Part shown: positions 1 through 8,527 of the stretch, piece after piece | How the letters are laid out: every line of letters begins with the position of its first letter | Numbering within the stretch: the stretch's first letter is position 1 | From: Arthrobacter cheniae | GTDB taxonomy: Bacteria; Actinomycetota; Actinomycetes; Actinomycetales; Micrococcaceae | Assembly: GCF_003602275.1 (NCBI RefSeq) | Contig: NZ_QZVT01000004.1 | Location: 240,463 to 304,462 of the forward strand | Length of the DNA stretch: 64,000 nt | Direction: 5' to 3' | Notes under the pieces: generated by a model | Seen by the model: only the letters and a program-made list of their open reading frames with translations | Told to the model about the DNA's origin: nothing | Databases searched by the model: none | Program-made: the position numbers and the translations under genes

Positions 1-1038
1 GACGCCATCGGCCGCCCGGGCGAGGCCCTCGAGCAGGTCGCCGTCGGGCTGGGACACCGCGGCCCTGCCGTAGGTCTTCGATATCACCGTCACCCCGTAC
101 ATCTGCGCAGCGCCCTGTACGACCGCCTCGGCGCGCCGGTTCAGGTCGTCCAGGACGTCGTTGGAGGTGGAGCGCGTTTCGTAGGTGATCGTTGCGACGG
201 CTGGGATGATGTTGGCGCTGCCGTCGGCGTGGAACGTACCGACGTTGACCCTCGTGTCCGCCGCCGCGAACCGGGTGAGCCCGAGGATCGCGAGTGTCGC
301 CTGCGCGGCCGCGGCGAGTGCGTGGCGCCCCAGCTCGGGAGCTGCTGCGGCGTGGGACGCCTCTCCTTCGAACCGCGCCGTCCACTTGGTGGTGGCCATC
401 GCGTCCGTGACGCCGCCGACCACGGTCCCCGTCGGCAGATTCCCCCCGAGGTGCACCGCGAGCATGCGATCCACGCCGCGCGTCACCCCGGCGTCGATCA
501 TCGGCTGGGCGCCACGAACACCCTCCTCGGCGGGCTGGAACAGGATGCGGACCCGGCCCGGGAAGTCGCCGTCCTGCAGCCGGTCGGCGAGCGCGAGGCC
601 GATCGCGGCGTGCCCGTCGTGTCCGCAGGCGTGCATGTAAGGGGTGACGGAGCGGTAACCGCCTGCGGCAGGGGCGTGGTCGTCCGCCGACTCCTCCTCG
701 ACGGGAAGGGCGTCGATGTCGACGCGGAGGCCCCAGGTAGGCCCCGGCCTGTTCCCCTGCAGCTCGGCGATGATCGCCGTCCCGTGCTGTTGGAAGTAGG
801 CGACGTCGTCGGCCGCGGTACCCGCCTCGACGGCACGGCGCCCCCACTCGTCCTGCTCGGCCTGCGTGGGTGGCAGCGCGATGCGGGCGACGTCGATCGC
901 ACCGGCACCGGTGGTCACCGGGATGTCGCGCGAGCGGAGCTCTGCGAGGATCACGGATGCTGTCCGGTACTCGAGGAAGCCCGGCTCGGCGTGGGCGTGG
1001 AACTGGCGGCGGAGGGCGATGATCCTGTCGGGCTGCAT
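1..1038 (-). CDS. M20 family amidohydrolase, AbgA-like (3' end off window)
   Basis: Metal-dependent hydrolase of the M20 peptidase family, closest in pattern to p-aminobenzoyl-glutamate hydrolase subunit A and IAA-amino-acid hydrolases, which cleave amide bonds in the cytoplasm. The N-terminus carries the family signature AEPGFLEYRT, followed about residue 130 by MHACGHDGHAAIG and then FQPAEEG, which together supply the zinc ligands and catalytic Glu. The 346 codons seen run off the left edge, so the C-terminal part of the catalytic domain is missing. The ATG at 1038 is chosen because a TANNNT hexamer (1045-1050) sits six bases upstream, the leaderless arrangement seen elsewhere here; a GGAGG directly abutting the ATG is too close to act as a ribosome site. 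The substrate cannot be read from the sequence. Confidence 0.85.
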   Translation of the reverse strand, partial: MQPDRIIALRRQFHAHAEPGFLEYRTASVILAELRSRDIPVTTGAGAIDVARIALPPTQAEQDEWGRRAVEAGTAADDVAYFQQHGTAIIAELQGNRPGPTWGLRVDIDALPVEEESADDHAPAAGGYRSVTPYMHACGHDGHAAIGLALADRLQDGDFPGRVRILFQPAEEGVRGAQPMIDAGVTRGVDRMLAVHLGGNLPTGTVVGGVTDAMATTKWTARFEGEASHAAAAPELGRHALAAAAQATLAILGLTRFAAADTRVNVGTFHADGSANIIPAVATITYETRSTSNDVLDDLNRRAEAVVQGAAQMYGVTVISKTYGRAAVSQPDGDLLEGLARAADGV

Positions 1039-1079
1039 CCTCCGACCCTACGCACCGCCCGCACGCGGATGCCATCGGA

Positions 1080-3563
1080 TCAGGTGCCGGAGGCGCGCGG
1101 CTTCCCGAAGAAGTAGCCCTGACCCTGGTCGCACCCGAGTCCGTGAAGGATCATCGACTGCGTCTGCGTCTCGATGCCCTCGGCCACCACGGTCAGCCCC
1201 AGCGAGTGCGCGAGACTGATCACTGCCGTGATGACGGCGAAGGACTCCCTGCGGCGGGCAGGGCTGTCGAGGCCCGCGATGAACGAGCTGTCGATCTTTA
1301 TGGTGTCCACCGGGAACTGTCCGATGTAGGACAGGGACGAGTACCCGGTCCCGAAATCGTCGATGGCGAGCTGAACACCGAGCGACCGCAGCAGGGCGAG
1401 ATTACCCCGTGCCCGGCCGAGGTTGGTCATGAGGACACTCTCCGTGATCTCGAACCCGAGGGCACTCCCGGGGACGCCGTGCTGTGACAGTGCCTTCTCG
1501 ACACCGACCGCGAAGTCGGGATCGTCCAGCTCGGAGGCGGAGGTATTCATCCAGATGACACCGCGAGCGCCGACGCCCCGGCGTCCCGTCAGGGCCACCC
1601 TGCGCATGACCTCGCCGAGCACCCAGCGGCCCAGATGACGCATCAACCCGGCTTCCTCCGCGAGCTCGATGAACTCGCCCGGCATGAGTATGCCCAGCGT
1701 CGGGTGGTGCCACCGCACCAGTGCCTCGCTGCCCACCTGCTCCTCCGTGTTGAGGTCGATCTGCGGCTGGTAGTGCAGGCTCAGCTCGCCCTGGAGGATG
1801 GCGTCCGGCAATGCGGCCTTGAGCTGGAGGCGGCGCCGGATGCTCTCGCTGTGCGCCTCGTCGTGCAGGGTGTACCGGTTCCGTCCGGAGCCCTTCGCCG
1901 CGTACATCGCATCGTCGCTGTCACGCAGCAGTTGTTCCGCAGTGCTCCTCCCCGGCGCGGACAGGGCGATCCCCATGGACAGGGTCACCGGGATCTGCGC
2001 TTCGTTGATCGTGACCGGCTCGGCGAGCGCTGCGCGGATACGGTCCGCAGTGTCCTGCGCCTTCGCCGCGCTCGAGGACGTGCAGAGGACGGTGAGTTCG
2101 TCCCCGCCGAGCCGGGCTGCCGTGTCCGTGGGACGGAGGACCGACTGGATGCGCTGCGCGATCGACGTCAGGACGAGGTCGCCGACGTGGTGGCCGAACG
2201 TGTCGTTGATGGTCTTGAACCTGTCGATGTCGCAGAACAGCACTGCGACCCGGGCCGAACCGCTCCCGTCCTCCGATGCGAGCGCTCGCTCGAGGCGGTC
2301 CATGAACAGTGCACGGTTCGGCAGGCCCGTCAGGGTGTCGTGAAGAGCCTGGTGCTGGAGCCTGGCTTCGAGGTTCTGGCGGTCCGTGATGTCCTCGACG
2401 TGGTCGATCAGCAGCGTGGGCGTGCCCTGGGCATCACGCACCACCGATGAGGAATGCAGGATTCCGACGACGGTCCCGTCCGAATGAAGGAAGCGCGTCT
2501 CGTGCTGATGGGTGTCCTGCGCACCGCGGGTGAGCGCCCTTCGCTGGCGCTCGGAGTGCAGGACGTCATCCGGGTGGGTCACATCCTGCACGGAGTGCGC
2601 CAGCATCATCGACGGGGTGCGTCCGAGCAGATCACACAGTGCGTTGTTGACCTGGAGGAACTGCCCGGTCAGCGACGTGATGGCCATCCCGATGGGGGCG
2701 TCGTCGAAGGCGCTGCGGAAGCGCCCGTTGGTCACCTCGAGTTCCTCCTCGACCCGCACCCGGTCCGTGACATCGGCGCAGGCCACGACGACGCCGGTGA
2801 GTCCGTCCTCGTCTTTCGTCAGCTGCGAGGCCTGCAGCTCGAGCCAACGCCAGGTCCCGTCCCGGTGCTTCACGCGTACGGTCACGGGTGCCCGGGTGCC
2901 GAGGTGCGGGACGGCGGCCCCCGCCAGGATCGCCCGGGTGGGCGCCGGGTCGCCAGGATGGACGAGATCCTCGAAAGACCGGCCCTGCACCTGCTCGGGC
3001 TCGTACCCGAGGATCGCCCGGGACGCGGTGCTGGCTGCGGTGACGCGGCCGTCGTCGAGTACGAGGAGGAGGTCGGAGGTGCTGTCCAGCATGGTCTTGA
3101 TACCCAGCTCGCGGCGCTTACGCTCGGTGATCTCCCGCTGGATGGCGATCCAGTGGGTGAAGTGCCCCGCCCGGTCCGCGACCGGCGTGATGCTGATCTG
3201 CGCCCAGAACTCGCTACCGTCCTTGCGCACGTTGAGCAGCTCGACCTCGATGGGTCGCCAGGCCAGCAACGCGGCCCGCAGCCGGTCGAGCTCCCGGCGG
3301 TCCGTCGCCGGGGACTGCAGGATCCGGGGCGTCCGGCCGAGGATCTCGTGGGCTTCGTACCCGGTCATGCGGGTGAAGGCCGGGTTGACGTACACGACCT
3401 TCGGTCCGCCGGACGCCGCGTCGATCGGTTCTGCCCCCGTCACCAGGACGACGTCACCGGCATGGGTGACGACGGACTCGAAGAGGGCGTGCCTGTCGAG
3501 GACTCCGCCGTCACTCAACTCCTGCGGAGTGATGGCGCTGCCGTTCGTGCCGGTATCTACCAT
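1080..3563 (-). CDS. PAS-PAS-PAS-GGDEF-EAL cyclic-di-GMP turnover protein
   Basis: Soluble sensory protein of 827 residues that should make and/or break cyclic-di-GMP. Three PAS-type segments (about 25-150, 155-275 and 280-400) precede a GGDEF domain (about 405-565) and an EAL domain (about 580-820). The diguanylate cyclase signature reads GGDEL at 486-490 instead of GGDEF, with an intact RxxD inhibitory site (477-480) five residues before it. The phosphodiesterase half looks fully active: EALVRW at 613, DDFGTGYSSLSYI and AEGIET are present. The last-position change may reduce or leave intact cyclase activity, so net activity is uncertain. There are no membrane segments; the PAS region resembles those binding small ligands or redox cofactors. 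It stands alone between two unrelated genes on the same strand. Confidence 0.93.
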   Translation of the reverse strand: MVDTGTNGSAITPQELSDGGVLDRHALFESVVTHAGDVVLVTGAEPIDAASGGPKVVYVNPAFTRMTGYEAHEILGRTPRILQSPATDRRELDRLRAALLAWRPIEVELLNVRKDGSEFWAQISITPVADRAGHFTHWIAIQREITERKRRELGIKTMLDSTSDLLLVLDDGRVTAASTASRAILGYEPEQVQGRSFEDLVHPGDPAPTRAILAGAAVPHLGTRAPVTVRVKHRDGTWRWLELQASQLTKDEDGLTGVVVACADVTDRVRVEEELEVTNGRFRSAFDDAPIGMAITSLTGQFLQVNNALCDLLGRTPSMMLAHSVQDVTHPDDVLHSERQRRALTRGAQDTHQHETRFLHSDGTVVGILHSSSVVRDAQGTPTLLIDHVEDITDRQNLEARLQHQALHDTLTGLPNRALFMDRLERALASEDGSGSARVAVLFCDIDRFKTINDTFGHHVGDLVLTSIAQRIQSVLRPTDTAARLGGDELTVLCTSSSAAKAQDTADRIRAALAEPVTINEAQIPVTLSMGIALSAPGRSTAEQLLRDSDDAMYAAKGSGRNRYTLHDEAHSESIRRRLQLKAALPDAILQGELSLHYQPQIDLNTEEQVGSEALVRWHHPTLGILMPGEFIELAEEAGLMRHLGRWVLGEVMRRVALTGRRGVGARGVIWMNTSASELDDPDFAVGVEKALSQHGVPGSALGFEITESVLMTNLGRARGNLALLRSLGVQLAIDDFGTGYSSLSYIGQFPVDTIKIDSSFIAGLDSPARRRESFAVITAVISLAHSLGLTVVAEGIETQTQSMILHGLGCDQGQGYFFGKPRASGT

Positions 3564-3643
3564 GCTGCTACTCCGAAGCTCGGTGGACGGTGCACTGCTG
3601 GACTTCCGTCCCCATAGCCGAACGCTAACCCTGCGGAGCCTGC

Positions 3644-3665
3644 TGGGGGAACCACTTCTCCCCCA
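3644..3665 (-). terminator. Possible hairpin after the SGNH hydrolase gene
   Basis: A 7-bp perfect stem (TGGGGGA / TCCCCCA) with an 8-nt loop lies immediately after the stop codon of the upstream minus-strand gene. There is no obvious T-run, so termination is only a possibility. Confidence 0.35.
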
Positions 3666-4295
3666 TCAGCGTGCCAGGACCACCGGTCGACTCCCGGGCG
3701 GACCGGGAAGGAGGAATGCGGAGATGGCTGCCGCGATCTTCCTGCCGCCCTGCACGGAGGGCTCGATGGGGTTGGCGTAGTCGCCGTCGTCATCACACAC
3801 GAGGCGCAGGTCGACGACGGACACGTCGCGCGCGAACGCAGCCCGCGTGATGCAGTCATTGAAGAAGGCGAGCGCCGTGCGGACCACGGCGTAGCCCGGT
3901 TCCGAGGCGGGGGTGTCGTAGATGGTGCAGACGGCGACGGGTAGACCCCGCGCGGTGACCCCGTCGAGCATCGATCCGTAGGCGCGACCAACGTCGCGCT
4001 GGACGTCGTGGAAGGCGAGGAGCGCCTCGGGCACGCTGTCCACCGGCCGTTGCAACAGGTGGCGGTATCCCAGGGCATCGTTCCCTCCGACGCTGACCAC
4101 GAGGTGGGTGGCGTCGGGCGGCACGGACCGCAGTTGCCGGGCGACGCCACCGATGACATCGCCGTCGACGGCCAACAGGGTGGCTCTCCAATCCTCCGAC
4201 AGGGCGTCGCGGACCTGCGCGACGACGTCGGGGCCACCGTCCACGTACCGTCCATTGTCGAAGATCGAATCTCCGAGCAGCACCACATGCCCCAT
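3666..4295 (-). CDS. SGNH/GDSL-type hydrolase
   Basis: Probable esterase/lipase-like hydrolase of the SGNH superfamily, 209 residues. Block I is LLGDSIFDNG right at the N-terminus (nucleophile Ser) and block III is VVSVGGND (oxyanion Asn). The usual block V DxxH is replaced near the C-terminus by YANPIEPS, so the standard catalytic His is not visible; this version seems typical of a subgroup rather than a random mutation, but that is inference. The start at 4295 is fixed by an AGGAGG four bases upstream of the ATG, making the longer reading to 4403 unlikely. No signal peptide is seen, suggesting a cytoplasmic enzyme. Substrate unknown. Confidence 0.85.
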   Translation of the reverse strand: MGHVVLLGDSIFDNGRYVDGGPDVVAQVRDALSEDWRATLLAVDGDVIGGVARQLRSVPPDATHLVVSVGGNDALGYRHLLQRPVDSVPEALLAFHDVQRDVGRAYGSMLDGVTARGLPVAVCTIYDTPASEPGYAVVRTALAFFNDCITRAAFARDVSVVDLRLVCDDDGDYANPIEPSVQGGRKIAAAISAFLLPGPPGSRPVVLAR

Positions 4296-4466
4296 GCTTC
4301 CTCCTGGATCGTCGATCCCCCATGGTGAACCGCGGGCGCCCATGGCCACCAGTACGTGCAGCACTGGCGTCCCGGTTCCGTCCGGGGTACAAGGGACGCA
4401 CACCGGTGACCAGCCCGATCCGGGAGGAGGTGCCGTGGAGGCTGTCCGGCAGCTCGCTGAACTCCG

Positions 4467-5228
4467 CTAGTCGCCCAGGAACCAGTCCCGCGCCGGGTTC
4501 TCCACCCCGGGGGCGGAGCGTACGGAGCCGGGCCGCGCCACCCAGTCGACGCCGTTCGCGAGCACCCGCTGGATCTGCGGGTGGTGGTAGACGGGGTACT
4601 CCTGGTCACCGGGGCTGAAGTAGAAGATCCGGCCCTTTCCGCGCGAGAAGGTCACGCCCGAGCGGAACACCTCGCCGCCCTCGAAGGAGCTGATGAAGAT
4701 GAGGTCGTCCGGCTCGGGGATGTCGAACAGTTCGCCGTACATCTCCTGCTCGGGAATGACGATCGGGCTCTCGATACCAGCTGCGATCGGGTGGGACGGC
4801 TTGACCGTCCAGACCAGTTCGCGTTCGCCGTCGTTCCGCCACTTCAGCGAGCACGTGGTGCCGAGCAGACGGGTGAGGATCTTCGAGAAGTGGCCGGAGT
4901 GCAGCACCACGAGACCCATGCCTGCCAGTACGTGGCGGTGCACCCGGTCCACGACGTCGTCGGACACCTCGCCGTGCGCGATATGCCCCCACCACACCAG
5001 CACGTCGGTACCGGCCAGGCGCTCCTCCGTCAGGCCGTGCTCGGGGTCCGCGAGGGTCGCCGTCGTGATGTCCGATCCGGGGAAGTACCCGGCGAGGAAC
5101 TCCGCGATGGCACCGTGGATGCCCCGCGGGTAGGTTGTCCCGATGGTCGCCGGTTGATTGCGGGCCTCGTGGACGCCCTCGTTCCAGACGACGACGGTGG
5201 GCTCGGTGGAAAATGTGCCGGCTCCCAT
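4467..5228 (-). CDS. ThuA-like trehalose-utilisation family protein
   Basis: Member of the ThuA family (glutamine-amidotransferase-like fold), 253 residues, usually found with sugar oxidoreductases in trehalose or sucrose-derivative catabolism. Visible family features are [10 protein letters not shown] at the N-terminus, [28 protein letters not shown] and the C-terminal GRIFYFSPG with HP. The ATG at 5228 overlaps the upstream oxidoreductase stop as TGATG, a strong translational-coupling signal, so the longer in-frame reading is rejected. Its partner is therefore the neighbouring Gfo/Idh/MocA dehydrogenase, as in rhizobial thuAB where the pair makes and handles 3-keto sugars. Cytoplasmic; exact reaction unproven for this family. 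Confidence 0.9.
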   Translation of the reverse strand: MGAGTFSTEPTVVVWNEGVHEARNQPATIGTTYPRGIHGAIAEFLAGYFPGSDITTATLADPEHGLTEERLAGTDVLVWWGHIAHGEVSDDVVDRVHRHVLAGMGLVVLHSGHFSKILTRLLGTTCSLKWRNDGERELVWTVKPSHPIAAGIESPIVIPEQEMYGELFDIPEPDDLIFISSFEGGEVFRSGVTFSRGKGRIFYFSPGDQEYPVYHHPQIQRVLANGVDWVARPGSVRSAPGVENPARDWFLGD

Positions 5229-6316
5229 CAGAGCTGTACCTCCCGGTGCTGGGCTGCGGATGCGTAGCAGGCGTCGATGATGCGGGCGCGGTGCAGGGCG
5301 ACGGCGCCGTCGTGCCGGGTCCACTGCGCCTCCCCCGCGCGGACGGCCGCGAGGAAGTCGTCGACGACGCCCTGGTGGCCTGGTGACGGACCCACCTCCG
5401 GGTCGAAGTCGCCCTCCTCCGTGTAGACGTGGAGGCTCTCGACGGCACTGTTCGCCGTACCGACCCTCCTCATCTCCGCACCGCCGTCGGTGCCGTAGAC
5501 GCGGAAGTCCATCACGTCCTCCTCGTCGCGGTAGGCCGCCCAGCCGGCCTCGACCAGCAGGGTCGCACCGCCGTCGAGCCGGATGAACGCGGACGCGAAG
5601 TCCTCGACCTCGAAGGCCGAGCCGGCGGCCTGTGCGCCGTACACACCCCCGCCGCGGCCCTTCGGACCGAGTTCGGAGTAGGTCGACGCCGAGACCGAGA
5701 GGACCTTCGGTTCACCCAGCAGGTGCAGGGCGTAATCGATGACGTGCACGCCGATGTCCGCCAGCGGTCCGCCGCCGGCCATCTCCCGGTTCGTGAACCA
5801 GCTGCCGAGCGACGGGATGCCGGACCGGCGCAGCCACGAGGCCTTGGCGTAGTAGGGGCGGCCGAGGACGCCGTCGTCGATCACGCGTTTAAGGGCGGCG
5901 ATGCCGCCGCGGCGGCGGTGGTTGAATGCGACCTCGAGGACGCGGCCGGCCCTTCGGGCGGCATCGACCATGAGTTGGCCCTCGTCACCGTTCCGGGCGA
6001 TCGGCTTCTCGCTCAGCACATGGAGTCCGTGCTCCAGGGCTGCGACGGTGATGGGCGCGTGCAGGAAGGTGGGGACGGCGACGCTGACGGCGTCGAGTCC
6101 CTCCAGGGCGATGAGGTCCTCCCACCGCTCGACGGCGTGCGGGATGCCGTACCGGGCCTGGAGTTCCGCGAGGAGGTCCGGCTCCAAGCCTGCCAGGCCG
6201 ATGATCTCGACGTCGTCGCTGTTCGCGTACGCCTCCAGGTGCTGGCGGCCGGCCCAGCCGATCCCTACCACCCCTACCCTCAGGCGGCGTTGCCCATGCG
6301 ATGCGTGCTCGTCCAA
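5228..6316 (-). CDS. Gfo/Idh/MocA family NAD(P)-dependent oxidoreductase
   Basis: NAD(P)-dependent sugar or cyclitol dehydrogenase of 362 residues. An N-terminal Rossmann domain begins [13 protein letters not shown] (GxGxxG-type) and contains the family EKP motif in SEKPIARN; the C-terminal domain is the usual alpha/beta substrate-binding half, with [14 protein letters not shown] carrying the expected Asp/His. The start is TTG at 6316 with GAAGGA about nine bases upstream; no in-frame ATG precedes the Rossmann strand. It is the first gene of a two-gene operon with the ThuA-like protein (TGATG overlap), which argues for a thuB-like role in oxidising a disaccharide or glycoside. A divergent promoter region of about 210 bp separates it from the QorB-like gene. 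Confidence 0.9.
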   Translation of the reverse strand: MDEHASHGQRRLRVGVVGIGWAGRQHLEAYANSDDVEIIGLAGLEPDLLAELQARYGIPHAVERWEDLIALEGLDAVSVAVPTFLHAPITVAALEHGLHVLSEKPIARNGDEGQLMVDAARRAGRVLEVAFNHRRRGGIAALKRVIDDGVLGRPYYAKASWLRRSGIPSLGSWFTNREMAGGGPLADIGVHVIDYALHLLGEPKVLSVSASTYSELGPKGRGGGVYGAQAAGSAFEVEDFASAFIRLDGGATLLVEAGWAAYRDEEDVMDFRVYGTDGGAEMRRVGTANSAVESLHVYTEEGDFDPEVGPSPGHQGVVDDFLAAVRAGEAQWTRHDGAVALHRARIIDACYASAAQHREVQL

Positions 6317-6525
6317 GAATGCCGTCCTTCGCCGTCGGATCGGGCAGCTTCGGTACGCGTCCCTCCAGCAGTCCTACCGGCTCGCCGGGCCCGGTGTCCA
6401 CGGCCTCCTGGTTCCCGTCGAGCAGCGACACCAGCTATAAGCACGCTTTTTCGGGAAGCCTTTTCGGCCGAAGCCGGTTACCGCCTGTAGTCGCACCCAA
6501 CGGGTGCCTGAGCAGGAGGACATCC

Positions 6526-7383
6526 ATGACCATCGTCATTACCGGAGCCACCGGCCACCTCGGCCGCCAGGTCGTCGAGCAGCTGCTGGCCCGCGGCGTC
6601 GACCCGTCGACCGTCGTCGCCGCCGGCCGCAACGAGGATGCGCTCGGCAAGCTCGCCGACCGCGGCGTCCGCACCGCCCGTATCGACTACTCCGACCCCT
6701 CCACGCTCGACGACGCCTTCGTGGGGGCCGACCGGATCCTGCTCATCTCGGGCAACGAGGTGGGCAAGCGCTCGGTGCAGCACAAGGCCGTCATCGACGC
6801 CGCCCGCAGGGTCGACGCCACACTCGTCTACACGAGCGCCCCGAAGGCCTCCACCTCGGCCCTCGTCCTCGCACCCGAACACAAGGCCACCGAGGGGCTG
6901 CTCGAAGGCTCCGGACTCACCTACACGGTGCTACGGAACAACTGGTACACAGAGAACTATGACGACACCATCCGTCAGGCCGCCTCGACCGGGATCATCC
7001 TGACCAGCGCGGGCACCGGCAGGGTCGCCAGCGCCACCCGTCGTGACTTCGCGGAAGCAGCCGCCGTCGTCCTGCTGTCGGAGGACTACGCGGGCGAGAT
7101 CCTCGAACTCGGCGGCGACGAGCCCTGGAACGTCGACGAACTCGCTTCGGCCGTGGCCGAGGTCGCAGGCCATGAGGTCACGGTCAACCAGGTGTCCACG
7201 GACGAGCACGTCGCCGCGCTGCAGGGCTTCGGGCTCGACGACGGCACGGCCGGCTTCGTCGCCGCCGTCGACGCCAATATCGCCGACGGTCTCCTCGCAG
7301 AGAGCGACGGCACCCTGTCGCGGATCATCGGCCGCCCGACGACGCCGCTGAAGCAGTACGTCGGTGAGCTCCTGGGCGGGTAG
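6526..7383 (+). CDS. QorB-like NAD(P)H:quinone oxidoreductase (NmrA/SDR family)
   Basis: Atypical short-chain dehydrogenase of 285 residues similar to E. coli YtfG/QorB, which reduces quinones with NADPH. The N-terminal nucleotide-binding motif is ITGATGHLGRQVV; further family features are the LLISGNEVGKR segment and LRNNWYTENY. The start is the ATG at 6526 behind AGGAGGA (6514-6520). Only nine bases separate it from soxR, and the next gene downstream is under a sox box, so the three form a redox-stress module in which this enzyme would detoxify quinones or other redox-cycling compounds. A TTCGGCCGAA palindrome lies upstream at 6463-6472 but no sox box was found there. Confidence 0.88.
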   Translation: MTIVITGATGHLGRQVVEQLLARGVDPSTVVAAGRNEDALGKLADRGVRTARIDYSDPSTLDDAFVGADRILLISGNEVGKRSVQHKAVIDAARRVDATLVYTSAPKASTSALVLAPEHKATEGLLEGSGLTYTVLRNNWYTENYDDTIRQAASTGIILTSAGTGRVASATRRDFAEAAAVVLLSEDYAGEILELGGDEPWNVDELASAVAEVAGHEVTVNQVSTDEHVAALQGFGLDDGTAGFVAAVDANIADGLLAESDGTLSRIIGRPTTPLKQYVGELLGG

Positions 7384-7392
7384 GGACGCGGC

Positions 7393-7833
7393 GTGCAGAA
7401 CGACCAGGACCTGTCGGTAGGACAACTTGCCGCGCGTAGCGGCATGAGCGTCTCGGCCCTGCACTTCTACGAGCGGCAGGGCCTCATCAGGAGCCGTCGC
7501 ACCTCGGGCAACCAGCGCCGGTACGACCGCTCGATCCTCCGCCGGGTCGCAGTCATCCGCGCGGCGCAGCGAGCGGGGATCCCGCTCGCCACCGTCGCCA
7601 CCGCCTTCGACGCGCTGCCGCAGGACGGGGTGCCGGACCAGGAGGACTGGCAACGGCTATCGGGTGTGTGGCGGCAGGAGATCGAGCAGCGCATCGCCCA
7701 GTTGGAGCACCTGAGGGATCGGTTGGGCGGTTGCATCGGTTGCGGCTGCCTCTCGCTGGCCTCGTGCGGCTTCGTCAACCCGAACGACGATGCGGGCCGC
7801 CGCGGCATCCCGTCCACCCTCCTCGAACCGTGA
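7393..7833 (+). CDS. soxR: SoxR-type MerR family [2Fe-2S] transcription regulator
   Basis: Redox-sensing activator of the MerR family, 146 residues, the usual SoxR length. The N-terminal winged helix reads LSVGQLAARSGMSVSALHFY and is followed by a dimerisation helix and the iron-sulfur motif C-x2-C-x-C-x5-C at Cys114, 117, 119 and 125, exactly the SoxR spacing. Oxidation or nitrosylation of the cluster, classically by redox-cycling drugs, lets SoxR untwist promoters with a 19-bp spacer. Such a promoter lies just downstream at 7842-7872, before the flavin reductase. The start is GTG at 7393 with only a weak ribosome site; translation may be coupled to the preceding gene nine bases away. Confidence 0.95.
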   Translation: MQNDQDLSVGQLAARSGMSVSALHFYERQGLIRSRRTSGNQRRYDRSILRRVAVIRAAQRAGIPLATVATAFDALPQDGVPDQEDWQRLSGVWRQEIEQRIAQLEHLRDRLGGCIGCGCLSLASCGFVNPNDDAGRRGIPSTLLEP

Positions 7834-7841
7834 TCCCCGAT

Positions 7842-7872
7842 TTGACCTCAACCTCTGTTGAGGTTCTAGCGT
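7842..7872 (+). promoter_or_regulatory. SoxR-regulated promoter with sox box and 19-bp spacer
   Basis: A -35 TTGACC (7842-7847) and a -10 TAGCGT (7867-7872) are separated by 19 bp, the over-long spacing typical of MerR/SoxR promoters. The spacer contains the perfect inverted repeat ACCTCAAC-N4-GTTGAGGT (7845-7864), which matches the arms of the enterobacterial sox box CCTCAA...TTGAGG. The ATG of the flavin reductase lies seven bases after the -10, so the mRNA should be leaderless. The soxR gene is immediately upstream. Confidence 0.92.
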
Positions 7873-7879
7873 TTAAACC

Positions 7880-8401
7880 ATGACTGCCCCGATGGAGTGT
7901 GCCATCCCCACCACCGATCTTTTCAAGGACGCTTTCCGCGCCCATCCCGCGGGCATCGCGGTCATCACGGCGCAGGGGCCGGCCGGACCGGTCGGCCTGA
8001 CGGCGTCGTCGGTGTCCTCGGTCTCAGCGGATCCGCCCGTCCTCGCCTTCTCGGTCTCGACGGCGTCGTCGTCTGCCGCCGTCCTGGTGCAGGCTGACAC
8101 ACTGATCGTGCATCTCCTCGGAGCGGACCAGCTCGACATCGCCCGCCTCTTCGCGACCCGCGGGGCCGATCGCTTCGGCGGAGCAACCCAGTGGCGCGCA
8201 CTTCCGTCGGGCGAGCCGCTTCTGACCGAGGCGCCCTGGGCCCTGCGGTGCCGCCTCCTGCACCGCCTGGCGGTCGGGGGATCGATGATCCTCGCCGCGG
8301 AGGTCCTCTCCATCGAGCAGGGCGGGAACGACGACGTCGCGCCGCTCGTCTACCACAACCGCTCCTACCATCGACTGGGCGACCACTCTCTGCTGGGCTG
8401 A
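7880..8401 (+). CDS. Flavin reductase domain protein, SoxR target
   Basis: FMN-binding flavin reductase-like protein of 173 residues. It shows the family pattern of a short N-terminal helix (FKDAFRAHPAGIAVIT), GLTASSVSSVSADPPVLAFSV for flavin binding, and a C-terminal PLVYHNRSYHRL. Such proteins supply reduced flavin to monooxygenases or act directly on electrophiles. Expression should be controlled by SoxR from the promoter immediately upstream; the TANNNT-N7-ATG spacing and lack of any Shine-Dalgarno suggest a leaderless transcript. It ends before a strong bidirectional hairpin shared with the convergent hydrolase gene. Physiological partner unknown. Confidence 0.9.
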   Translation: MTAPMECAIPTTDLFKDAFRAHPAGIAVITAQGPAGPVGLTASSVSSVSADPPVLAFSVSTASSSAAVLVQADTLIVHLLGADQLDIARLFATRGADRFGGATQWRALPSGEPLLTEAPWALRCRLLHRLAVGGSMILAAEVLSIEQGGNDDVAPLVYHNRSYHRLGDHSLLG

Positions 8402-8432
8402 CCACTGCAGGCACCACGCCACCGTCGTCGAC

Positions 8433-8461
8433 GTCGGACCACCGTCGAGGTCGGACCACCG
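8433..8461. repeat. Short tandem repeat, two 17-bp units
   Basis: GTCGGACCACCG occurs at 8433-8444 and again at 8450-8461, in two tandem units of 17 bp between the flavin reductase gene and its terminator. It may be a simple slippage duplication; no function is evident. Confidence 0.6.
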
Positions 8462-8480
8462 CCGTGGACGGCGGCAGCCG

Positions 8481-8517
8481 AAGGGCCACCCAGCCTCCGG
8501 GAGGATGGGTGGCCCTT
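8481..8517. terminator. Bidirectional terminator hairpin
   Basis: A perfect 12-bp outer stem (AAGGGCCACCCA / TGGGTGGCCCTT) encloses an inner CCTC/GAGG stem. It lies between the convergent flavin reductase (+) and alpha/beta hydrolase (-) genes and can serve both, with AA/TT at the base rather than a long T-run. Confidence 0.85.
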
Positions 8518-8527
8518 GGCGGATGAA

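Noticed and set aside
2512-3780. Long plus-strand open frames opposite the GGDEF/EAL gene
   Set aside because: Composition is typical of antisense frames in high-GC DNA; no motif and no ribosome site.
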